This document shows positions 55,173 to 64,000 of a DNA stretch of 64,000 nt, one piece after another; the first letter of the stretch is position 1, and every line of letters starts with the position of its first letter. Location of the stretch: contig JAQSEB010000155.1 of assembly GCA_030063045.1 (NCBI GenBank), forward strand, positions 558,001 to 622,000, in the 5' to 3' direction. Origin of the DNA: Pratylenchus scribneri (taxonomy: Eukaryota > Nematoda > Chromadorea > Rhabditida > Pratylenchidae). The notes beneath the pieces were generated by a model that searched no databases, was not told where the DNA came from, and saw nothing but the letters and a program-made list of their open reading frames with translations. A program made the position numbers and the translations under genes.

Positions 55173-55719
55173 AAGAAACACAAATAGAACGGAATTGAAT
55201 GGAAAAACACAAAAAGTGGGAATAGATGAAATACAAATGAGGAGAATTAATTGAAACACAAAATGGTGATTTTTTCAAAAAATGGGGATTTCGTTCAGTA
55301 CTAAATTTTTGGTCGCCTAAAGGGAAATGTGGTGAGGGAGGTCGAATAAAAATGCAAAATAAATGAAGGAAAGAAGGAGGGGAATTGAAGTTGATGGGAG
55401 ACCATCGGGCACACTCTTTGTTTGCGGAAAATTGGCCAAAATTGTGTGGGGACAAATGGGGGGTGGGGGAGGTGGGGCCGGGAATGGAATATGGGCAAGA
55501 GGATGAAACGGCAAGCAAAGGGGGTTTTACCGAGATGAACCCCTTAAAACGGGCCTTGGAAAGAAGAAGCCCTGGCCAAATTCGAAGGAGAATGAAAGAG
55601 AATGCACAATTTTATATTTTTTGTTTTAATGGGAAATTGATTTGCATAAATATTAAATTTGAAATTATTTCCCACATTCCTATGTATGTGAATGTCGCCG
55701 ATTGAGTACCTGCATGATT

Positions 55720-56017
55720 TTTGGTCCATTACTACGAGGCAAATGCCAATTCGGGAAGGCGATATATAATTGGAGTGCTCTCTAAAAAGTGGCCTATTTT
55801 AATTTTACAAAATTTAAATTTTAAAAAAATTTCACACTGTTGAATCTAATAGAGTCGAATTTTGGATTTTGTGGAAGAAAAGCGACTTATTTTTAAAATT
55901 ATTTTAATTTTACTAAAAAGTAATTAAACCTCTTTTTAGAGGAAATTTAGGGCTTTCGAATAATATAATGCCTTCCAAAATTGGTTGCTTCCCTATTGAA
56001 CTATGCCAAAAATATGG
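55720..56017 (+). mobile_element. Foldback MITE-like element, copy 10'
   Basis: Duplicate of 49748-50045. Confidence 0.8.
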
Positions 56018-57285
56018 CCCTCATTTGTCCTATTTCGCCATATTCCAAAGGTCAAAAATGGGTGGCCCTCTCCCTAAAATTTTCACGCCAATTCCCACCA
56101 TTTTAAAACCAAAAATGTATGTGTCACAAGGTAGGGCATCACCGCAAAGGAGAATTCACCTCTCACTTTTGGCATTGCCATTCATCCATTTGACCCTCGC
56201 CCTCGAAAAAAGGTTCAAAATGTGCTCCAATGTTTTGGGACGAATCAATTGAATTGTCGCCTCGGGAAAGGGGGTGGGGCGGATGGCGTGCCACTAAAAT
56301 GTGCCCTCCCATCACCATCAAATTTAATAATATTTCGCCTATCAACCAACTTTTTTGTCCACTTCCTTCTCAATGGGCCACTTCCCTCAAATTGGGGCCA
56401 ACAGCTGCTCCGGAACAATTTAGCGCATTTTTTGTTTTTTTTTTGTCAGTGTTGCGCAGGGCAACCAATTCAATTCAATTCCTCCAACTTTTGCCCCCAC
56501 CCTCCCCCTTCAGTCACATTCCCGTCAAATCAGCGTTCCTGGGCGCCTTGGGGGCGATTGCTGGCCACTTTCCTTCCCTTGGGAGCATTTTCTCCTTCCA
56601 CCATTTTTATGGCCTTTCTTCCCACCACCACCATATTTTGGGGGGCGCGCATTCTACCTCTCGAATTTTCCTCCCCACCAAACGCATTTTTGTTCCACCC
56701 CTCAAGGCATTTTCGCCACCCTCGCCTTTTGCCCATTTTCAATAAATTTCCTTCCTTCCTTCTTTCCTCAAAAAGCCAATGAAAAAAGCCGGCATCGGTC
56801 CAACCCTTTCGAATGCGCAAAAAGGCCGAAGTGAGGAACAAATTCATTCGGTAAATACAATCAATTCGATTGAAATGGCCAAATCGAATATTAGGCAGAA
56901 TTTCCAGCGAATTTGGTCAAAAAAGCATTGAAGGAGAAGAGCCAATCGCAAAGTGCAATCCGTGTTGGCCCTTTTGCCGCAATCCGTGAGGCGGAATGCG
57001 AAAAACGACGCCAAAAGAATGGGTCGCTGGATTTGATGGATGAAGCCGGCGAAATGCCAACGGATGCTGGCAATGGCATCAACGAACGAGCGGCAACAAT
57101 GAATGGCGGCGAAAAACCACCAAACAGCCGAAATCAGCAACAAAAATGAATGGAAAGGGAAAAGATGATTTTCCCTCACATTTTTGATGGATTTTTGCCG
57201 AATTTACATTTTCCATTTTTATTAATTATTTGATTTTTACGGAGATATGACAATTGGATGCCGGCAATACTGTACCTGGTCCGTT

Positions 57286-57589
57286 CTTTGGCCATATTTC
57301 AACGAGGCATTAGCCAATTTGAGAAGGCTATATATCAATTGAAAGCCCTAAATGTCCTCTAAAAAGTGGCAAAACTAATTTTTGAAATAACAAAATAATT
57401 TATAAAATAACCGGCTTTATTTCATTCAATCATAAAAATTGGGTTTATCACATCAAATACATGTAACTTTTTGTAAAGTTGGATTCCATAAATTATAAAA
57501 TTGCCAATTTGTAGAGGACACTTTGGGCTTTCAAATGATATATGGTCTTCTAAAATTGGCTAATACTTTGTTGAACTATTGGTCAAAAA
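57286..57589 (-). mobile_element. Foldback MITE-like element, copy 11'
   Basis: Duplicate of 51314-51617. Confidence 0.8.
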
Positions 57590-57839
57590 CCGATGGGTAC
57601 TCATCGACATTACTCAATTGTCCTCTAACCACTTTTTATAACATTTTGCCCTTTTTGACATTATGGCATTCGCCAAAAATGTCCCATTTTCATCCAGTCG
57701 AATGAGCAATGCATAAAATTGAAAAATTCAACTTAAACATGTTTGGAATTGTTCCTTGAAGTGAAAAACCCATTTGACACCATTTTGGCCTGAAACACAT
57801 TTGCATATCCATCATTTTAATTCTCTCCCTCATTTTAAA

Positions 57840-58354
57840 ATGATCCCATTGTCAAAGAATATTCCCATCAATGTTTTGTTCCTCATCATCTTCACAATAA
57901 TAATACAAATTGCCTCATCGAAAGAAGAAGAAAATGGGCCAAAAAAGCCGATTATGCCATCGGCGATTGTGGAAGCTGGCCGCATGTTGGCTACGCCAGA
58001 AATTGTCGAACGAACGCATGGTTTTGGACAAGCAATTGATGGGTTTTCAAGCAAATTGAACAGCAGCATATTTATGAACAAAATTGGCGAAAAAACAATG
58101 GAAAAGTTGCGAGAATTGAAGTCGATTTTGCCCAACAAATTTCATGTTTTAATGGAAAAGGCAATTCAAATATTCAAAGAGCCAGCTGCAAGCGAAAAGG
58201 AACAATGGGATAAAGTGAGATGGAAGGGAAAAAAACATTTTGGTTGACATTTTAGCTTATCAAAAGTGTGGAATCAACGACAAAGCTTTCGCAGGAAGAG
58301 AAGCGTGAATTCTATGAGAAATTGGCCGCCATCACTATCCAAATGATTAATTAA
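57840..58354 (+). CDS. Small putative secreted protein, right copy
   Basis: Exons 57840-58214 and 58256-58354 give 157 residues, the same as the left copy at 51868-52382. It has a signal peptide and then a Lys/Glu-rich helical body without cysteines. The family is unassigned. It lies 483 bp upstream of the complete SET gene. Confidence 0.75.
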
Positions 58355-58837
58355 TAAATTGAGTATAAATATTTTTATAAAATTTTTCTATTTTTCATCA
58401 TTTTATAAATTGTAAACAATGAATTAAAGCACGTTAAGCCGATCTTGAACAGGCTTAAGCAAAAAGCATACTGTAAATTAAGACTACCGTATTTCTTTGG
58501 CTTTATGTATTAATTTGGGATATAACGTCCATAATTTTATTCTTTATATTCATCTCATTTTTTAATAGTCTTTTCTTTTTATTGATCAATTGGAAATGGA
58601 AATGAAGATGGCGATTGCGATTGGCGATGATGGCCATGCCATGGCCATTGCTGGTGATTGTGGTCTGGGGAATCCAAATCCAAAATTATGCTTTCATTAT
58701 TTTCATCCAAAGATCCATATCCATTCATTACATAATAAATAATATTATCTTTTAGCTTGTTATTTATTCAACAAATAAATTTACAATTCTTATCTACTTT
58801 ACTTATTTATTTTCCAGAAGAATTGAAAACAACGAAA

Positions 58838-60113
58838 ATGCGTAAGAATTACAAACATTATTTATGAACATTTAACAATTTGTTTTTTTTTAGTTTGCAG
58901 TCCGGATTTGTCCAAAGGCATTGCTGCTTGCAAAATTCCTGTTGTGAATATGATCGACAACGAAGATTTCAGCAAGGAGCAGCGGTTCATCTACATCGGA
59001 GCAAATATCAACGAGGAGGGATTTGTGCAGAAAGAATTTGTTTGTTTAATATTAAAATTTGAAAATAATTAATTATATTTAAAGCGCGGTTGCACCTGCA
59101 AGGATGAATGCGTGCCTGGAAAATGCGAATGCATCAGAAGGAGCAGCATCAAAATAACTGATGTTTGTTTTGAATAAATCTCATTTAATGGAAAAAACAA
59201 CCAACATTTAGGATCATCGGATGGACCTTAGAGATGGGATGCCCGATTGCTACAATACAATTCTCTTTGAATGCAGCAAGGAAACATGCAAATGCAAAGG
59301 CAAATGTTCTTGGCGATTGACCCCGGATAAATTCAATTTGGAGGTGGAACTGTTCAAAACGCCCCATGCTGGTTGGGCCGTCCGTTCACGACAATGCATT
59401 GAAGCCGGTTTTTTCCTTTTTGCAATTTAAATAATCAAAACCACCATCCACATAGGAACATACATTGCGGATTTTATTGGCGAATTTTGCGATCAGAAGC
59501 GAATGGAAGATCGTCCACAGGACTATGCCTTCAACCTGCTCCAATTGAACAGCCGATCCAACATTTACATTGATCCATACCACTACGGGAACATCACGCG
59601 CTTTTTCAACCATTCATGCTTTGAGAATTTGAAGCCATTTCGGTTTCTCAGCAATCATCGCAACGGGAAACGCTTGTCGCTTGGATTTTATGCAAGGTTT
59701 GCCATTTTCCAAAAAACCAAATAATAAATTTTTATTTAAATAGTCGTGACATTGTGCCCGGCGAAGAACTCACAATCGACTATGGAATTGATTGGTGGAA
59801 ACGACAAATGGAGGAGGCCAACGAGAAAGGAGAGAATTTTTATTGCTACTGCGATTGGGTTTACTGCTTGAATCCGGCACCGGGAAAGCCGCAAATGGAA
59901 ATTAAAGACGCCAAGGAAGAGGCCAAACGACGCATTGCCAACAACGCAAAGATTTTGATGCAATTGAAGGAAATGGAAGAGGAGAAGGAATTTGGAGGAC
60001 AATTTAAAATTGAGGAAGAGAAGACGAAAAGCAGCGGGAAGAAGAGGAAAATTGAAGACGACGACGACGATGGCCAACAAGAATTGGACGAAGATGAAGA
60101 AGGGATGGATTGA
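58838..60113 (+). CDS. SET-domain histone H3K9-type methyltransferase, complete copy
   Basis: A two-base-frame first exon (ATGC, 58838-58841) joins to 58894 onward (LCSPDLSKGIAACKIPVVN). TTTTCCAG about 20 bp before the ATG could be the trans-splice acceptor, or an intron end if more exons lie upstream. Domains: pre-SET cysteines (CTCKDECVPGKCEC, CSKETCKCKGKC); SET (AGWAVRSRQCIEAG, YIADFIGEFCDQKRM, NIYIDPYHYGNITRFFNHSC with the NHSC cofactor motif, GEELTIDYGIDWW); post-SET (FYCYCDWVYCLN); then a basic and acidic tail (KKRKIEDDDDDGQQELDEDE). The total is about 350 residues. The order pre-SET, SET, post-SET is that of SUV39/G9a/SETMAR-type H3K9 methyltransferases, which use S-adenosylmethionine in the nucleus and silence repeats. 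The exact orthologue is unclear. The next gene begins 180 bp downstream on the same strand. Confidence 0.9.
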
Positions 60114-60269
60114 ATTTTGATGAATGAATGATTGGATGATTATTTTATTTATTTTTATCTCATAAAGTTACGGGAATAAAAGCTTTATTTAAAAATTGCA
60201 TCATTTCATTTATTAAAATGTTTTCAAATCAATATACAAATATTTATTATTATTTTCATCCAAATTTTA

Positions 60270-60293
60270 ATTTATACTTTCAGTAATAAAAAA
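60270..60293 (+). promoter_or_regulatory. Candidate SL trans-splice acceptor
   Basis: TTTATACTTTCAG ends at 60283, 10 bases before ATG 60294 and 170 bases after the SET stop. This is the layout expected between genes of a nematode operon. It is inference without transcript data. Confidence 0.45.
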
Positions 60294-63200
60294 ATGTCAG
60301 GAAGAAGCAATTCTGGCTCAAAGGATGGACGTTTCAAATCAGTTGTAATGAAAAAAATTGCTAAAAATGCGAACCGAAATCAATCAAAAGGCGGCAGCCG
60401 ATCATCCACACAGTCAAGCATCAGTCAATTCATTACAAAAGAACAGGCCGACAAAATCCAAGGAATTTGTCGTGTTTTTGGCCAAACATCCGCAGAAGGA
60501 AGCCGGTCGATTGGGCGCAAGAATAAACATGAGGAATCCGATTCAGACTTTGAGGAGGAACGGAAGAAGAGGATGACCACACCAAAGGTTGGACCTAATA
60601 AAAATTGAGATGGATTGACATAGGGGAATAATAATGGGAAATATTTACTTGATGGAAAGGACGCTAGATAAAATATTAAAACTGTTCAGTTATTTAACCC
60701 AAATTGAAAGCTTTATTCGATAGATCTCTTCAAGACGCATCATTTTTTGTTTGGGTTTAACCAATTCTAACTTTGTTCTGAAGTCTGAACCAAGATTGGT
60801 TTAAACCATTTGATTTTGAACCAAAAACGGTGACGGTGATCTAGATTTTTTTAAATTTATTAAAAACTATCCAATTCAATAATATTTGCCTTAATTTGCA
60901 GAGCGGAACACCAAAACGGGGAAAAGTTGCAAATTCGACGGAAAATGTCCTCAAACAAATGAAGGAGACAGGCGAGTCGCTGAAGAAATTGTCAAAATAT
61001 TCCAACACCGATGGAGTGGAAATTGCCAATTCGCTTGAGGATTTGGGATCGACCGATGATGAAAAGTATGCAAAAAATTATTTATTTATTAATTTATTCA
61101 TTTTTTAGCGATGAATCGACGGCGGACAATGAATTGGCTGACAATGGACTTGGTAGCTGCATTGATGCTTATTTGGATTCCACTCCGATGAAACGTGCAA
61201 TGGCCGAAAATGAATGGCGCATTTCCGATGATTGTCCACTTTATTTGCACATTGGAACATTGGATCAAATTTTTCGACTGAAGAAACCGGAGGATTTGCC
61301 CAAAGAAAGCCATCATACTTTTGAATCCATTTTCCTCGCCCAACTCGACACCAAATGGCGCACTTCTCTTATTGAACAATTCAAAGTGGAATCAAAAAAT
61401 GGGATCAAGGTATTTTGAAAAAGCATAATAGTTCAAGGGGAGGCGGGAGGATTTATCGTTTATCTTACATTCACAAACCAAATATACCCATCAAAACGAA
61501 TTGAATGTTATATAATTTGTTTTGGCTTGGTCAACAATTAAATGGGTATTAAATGGTTCAAATCAACTTTGATTTTTGGTTCAAAAATTTTAACCAAAAC
61601 ATAATCATCTTTTTGGAGATCTATCCTTTTAGTATCTTTTATGAATCTGGGATTAGCTTTAACCATTACAGATACATTCTTTACGACAATTCATTGTTCT
61701 TTAGAACCAAAGATTCATTTTTAACAATTTAGATGGATTTCAACAATTTCATGGTCGTTTTTTGCTATGTTTTCCAACTTCGACCAAGCCAAATTGGTGT
61801 GGGCCTTGATGGACTGAAAATGGAGGAAGAAATGCAAATGAACAGATTGGAACAAATGGCACAGGAATTGGATGAAGGAAAATTCAGAGTGAAAATAGAA
61901 GCAACAAAAGAAAAAATTATTGGCGAAAATGTAAGTTCCAATTAAGGGAATGAAAATCGGAAACAAATCATTGCTTTTTCGACTCCATTTTTTGGCCCGA
62001 ATTAATGAATTCAGCTGTCTAAAAATAGGCAATAGAATATATAAAAACAAAACATAATTAAGCTCGAAAAAATATCCTCCTATAAGAGGGTTTGAACCGA
62101 GACCTTAATTTCTCAAAACCAAGGGTTAACCCATTGAGTCAAAATTTTTTTGGGTAAATTTTTTAAAAAACCAAATCAGCCCTAAATCTAATTGTAATAG
62201 AAGGTTAAATAATAAAATTTTCCCACTATTTTTAGATTGACACATTTTTCGAATTATGGAATTGTTTGGATTTCTTCAAATGTTGGAAAGAGGCCGAAAT
62301 CATTGCACTTTTGCGCGCCTTCTGCTTCATTTATTTGGACCAGGGAATGATTAATGATCGAGAAAAAGTGGAATTGGCCATCGCAAATGTTTCTTTTATT
62401 TTTTAATAATTTAATTTTAATTAAATTTCAGTTTTTGGACAAATTGGTTGGGGACGAAAGCAGCGAGAATAATCAAAAATTGGACAACATTTTATTCAAA
62501 TTTGGCCATCGGGGAATATTGCAATGTGCCCAGGAGCATTGGAATCGTGTGATTTGCCTCTTCGTCCTGTTCCGCCGCAACAAATTTGTCCAATTCAAGG
62601 CACGGCACAGACTTTCGACCACTTATGCCCTCCTTCAATATGTTATTTCGGGCAAAATCGACGACGATACAGAGGTTAAAATTTAAATTTAACCAAAACA
62701 CTTAAAAACGATTAGAAATATAGAACAGATTTGATTATGTATTGTGTTGGTTTATCCGAACCAGTCTAAGAAAACCTTTAATCTCTATTCGATAGAATAT
62801 CGATTAAATATGAGAGAATAAAATTAGTGGGTTTATATTAGGAGTTTTAATTTATTTAATTTCAAACAAATATTGATAAATTATTAGCGAATAATTACAA
62901 ATTATCTTTATTTTTAAAGAAGCCATCGCCTCGGGAATGCACATTGGGCCAAGTTTTCCAACTTTTGCCCAAGGCCATTGAATGCTTGAAGAAACGGAAC
63001 GATGCGACCGCCCTTAATTGTGTCTACACAAAATTGATGGATGGACTCACGGAGGATGAGCAAATGCTGAACGACCAAAGTGACGAATCATTGAGCCAAG
63101 CAAGTGAAAACTTCAATGCCACCTGCGCATCATTGGTTAGAACGAAATATTATTATTGTAAACATTTAATTTTTTATAGAATAAAAGGGACATTAATCAG

Positions 63201-63368
63201 AAAATGGTGGACATGTGGTCGGATTCTGGGCACCGAATTCGCCAAATTATCCGAGATAGACGACGAAATGCGGCAATCTTCGAAAATGAAAAGGCAGAAG
63301 CAAAGAAGACGAACAAATATTATTTTGGAGGATTGGGCAGCAGTAGCAGCAGTGAGGAAGATGAATAA
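60294..63368 (+). CDS. Charged, probably nuclear protein of 585 residues, unrecognised
   Basis: Eight exons (60294-60587, 60902-61065, 61109-61409, 61733-61930, 62236-62388, 62432-62674, 62920-63135, 63180-63368) sum to 1758 bases, exactly 586 codons. The first about 170 residues are basic, Ser-rich and disordered, with a PCNA-box-like QSSISQFI and acidic SDSDFEEE stretches. The middle about 300 residues are helical and globular-looking: CPLYLHIGTLDQIFRLKKPE, FFELWNCLDFFKCWKEAEII, FKFGHRGILQCAQEHWNRVI, QVFQLLPKAIECLKKR. The tail is basic, then Ser/acidic (RRRNAAIFENEKAEAKKTN, SSSSEEDE). I do not recognise the family. Composition suggests a nuclear or nucleolar ARM/HEAT-like protein, possibly linked to replication if the PIP-like motif is real. 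Introns hold an AAACC/GGTTT repeat (about 61440-61640) and a tRNA-like element (about 62075-62150). Confidence 0.75.
60680..60840. repeat. Dispersed AAACC/GGTTT repeat copy
   Basis: Intronic. It contains TTTGGGTTTAACCAATTCTA and AAGATTGGTTTAAACCATTT, matching 19620-19700. Confidence 0.65.
61440..61640. repeat. Dispersed AAACC/GGTTT repeat copy
   Basis: Intronic. Contains ATTCACAAACCAAATATACC, GTTATATAATTTGTTTTGGC and CAACAATTAAATGGGTATTA, the reverse complement of the words in the copies at 4975-5170 and 44620-44870. Confidence 0.7.
62075..62150 (-). repeat. tRNA-derived element in intron
   Basis: On the minus strand there is TGACTCAATGGGTTAACCCT, TTGGTTTTGAGAAATTAAGG, then TCTCGGTTCAAACCCTC. 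It has good A- and B-box similarity but no acceptor pairing. Confidence 0.65.
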
Positions 63369-63711
63369 AATTGAGACATGAAAATGACCAATTCGCTCGA
63401 TACTCTTTTTGTTTTTTAATGAACGCGGGTGCCAATCAAACGCAATCATCATTTTGGACATTTATTACCATTTTTGGATTTCATAAAATTTGAATAAATA
63501 TGTTATTTTTAGTTTGGAATTTATTTTTTAATTGTTTTGTTCAATACATTATATATTTTTTTATTTTATTATTATGGAAGATGGATACTAATTAATTAAT
63601 GGAAGAATTGTTTTCTTCTCGTAATTCTGATTATTCAATTTTATTCGGTTTTACAGCAATTCTAAATAAAAACAATAAACAAAACATAAAATATTGAAAA
63701 GCCAGCACAAA

Positions 63712-63984
63712 ATGTCATCATTCTGGAGATATCTTCCACTTGGCGGTGTGCTTCTGGTCAACATGGTTAGCATTTTTCAATATATTTTCAACATTAATTA
63801 TGCATTAATTCGAAGGTGTTGCTGGTCATCTGCCTGTATATTATCTTCCGAATCGGACGCGAGCGCAAGAGAATGGCCGAAATTGAGCTGGAAACATTCG
63901 GTAAGTGCCTCAAAGGAATCACAAAATATTTTATGCATATTCAGGTGTATTCGATGCGTGGATGCACACCATGATGCCACAAAC
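63712..63984 (+). CDS. Small single-pass membrane protein, 5' part only
   Basis: Exons 63712-63765, 63816-63900 and 63945 onward read in frame to the edge of the window (63984 is the last in-frame position shown). The N-terminus MSSFWRYLPLGGVLLVNMVL, then LVICLYIIFRIGRERKRM, is a signal-anchor membrane span followed by positive charges. It continues with AEIELETFGVFDAWMHTMMP. It follows the previous stop by 344 bp, and GTTTTACAG about 55 bp before the ATG may be a trans-splice acceptor. The family is not recognised from 65 residues. Confidence 0.65.
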
Positions 63985-64000
63985 ACTGGTCAATCGAATC

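Larger units (their letters stand above)
53849..59820. repeat. Tandem duplication 2, right unit (6.0 kb)
   Basis: Copy of 48134-53848 with a minisatellite about eight units longer. The right edge (59820) continues into the authentic post-SET exon sequence, so this is the intact SET arrangement. Confidence 0.97.

Overview
This window looks like nuclear DNA of a nematode. It is AT-rich, with many short GT-AG introns (about 45-60 nt), same-strand genes spaced 180-500 bp apart, and pyrimidine-AG sites just upstream of several start codons that look like spliced-leader acceptors. The gene content also fits: a chondroitin-proteoglycan-4-like secreted protein, divergent beta-catenins in tandem, an EGG-1/2-like LDL-receptor-class-A protein, UNC-69/SCOC, and a PLC-L/PRIP protein of the PLL-1 type. 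The species cannot be named from the sequence alone. All gene models below were spliced by eye.

Left part (1-20660), mostly unique. A cysteine-rich secreted CPG4-like gene runs off the left edge on the minus strand, and its largest intron is filled by a 32-bp minisatellite. After an intergenic stretch come two 3' gene fragments, Rab18 on the minus strand and Abitram/FAM206A on the plus strand. They face apart around a dispersed repeat, and neither has a recognisable 5' half. Two divergent armadillo-repeat genes follow in tandem (6607-14214). A compact unc-69/SCOC gene lies opposite to them and carries a GC-AG intron. Next are a type II membrane protein with about ten LDLa modules and a neuferricin (cytochrome b5-like) gene.

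Middle part (20723-47644), an 11.4-kb tandem duplication. Each unit carries a small Tyr/Arg/Ser-rich protein gene and most of a PLC-L/PRIP gene, both on the minus strand. Only the right-hand PLC-L copy keeps its N-terminus and PH domain (exons up to 47644); the left copy is cut off upstream of its EF-hand exons. The protein keeps the PLC fold but has lost both catalytic histidines. Its introns hold 33-bp minisatellite arrays and many copies of a roughly 310-bp foldback (MITE-like) element.

Right part (48134-63984). A second tandem duplication (about 5.7 and 6.0 kb) carries another array of the same 33-bp minisatellite, foldback elements, a small secreted-protein gene and a pre-SET/SET histone methyltransferase gene. 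The breakpoint lies inside the last SET exon. The left copy therefore loses its post-SET zinc site and gains a short foreign tail, while the right copy is complete. Downstream, in operon-like spacing, lie an unrecognised 585-residue charged, probably nuclear protein and the start of a small single-pass membrane protein that runs off the right edge.

The most notable features are the two nearly identical tandem duplications whose edges cut genes, both beside GGAA-rich tracts and both carrying the same minisatellite; the foldback family that fills introns; and scattered tRNA-derived elements. Whether the duplications are real or assembly artefacts is the key open question.
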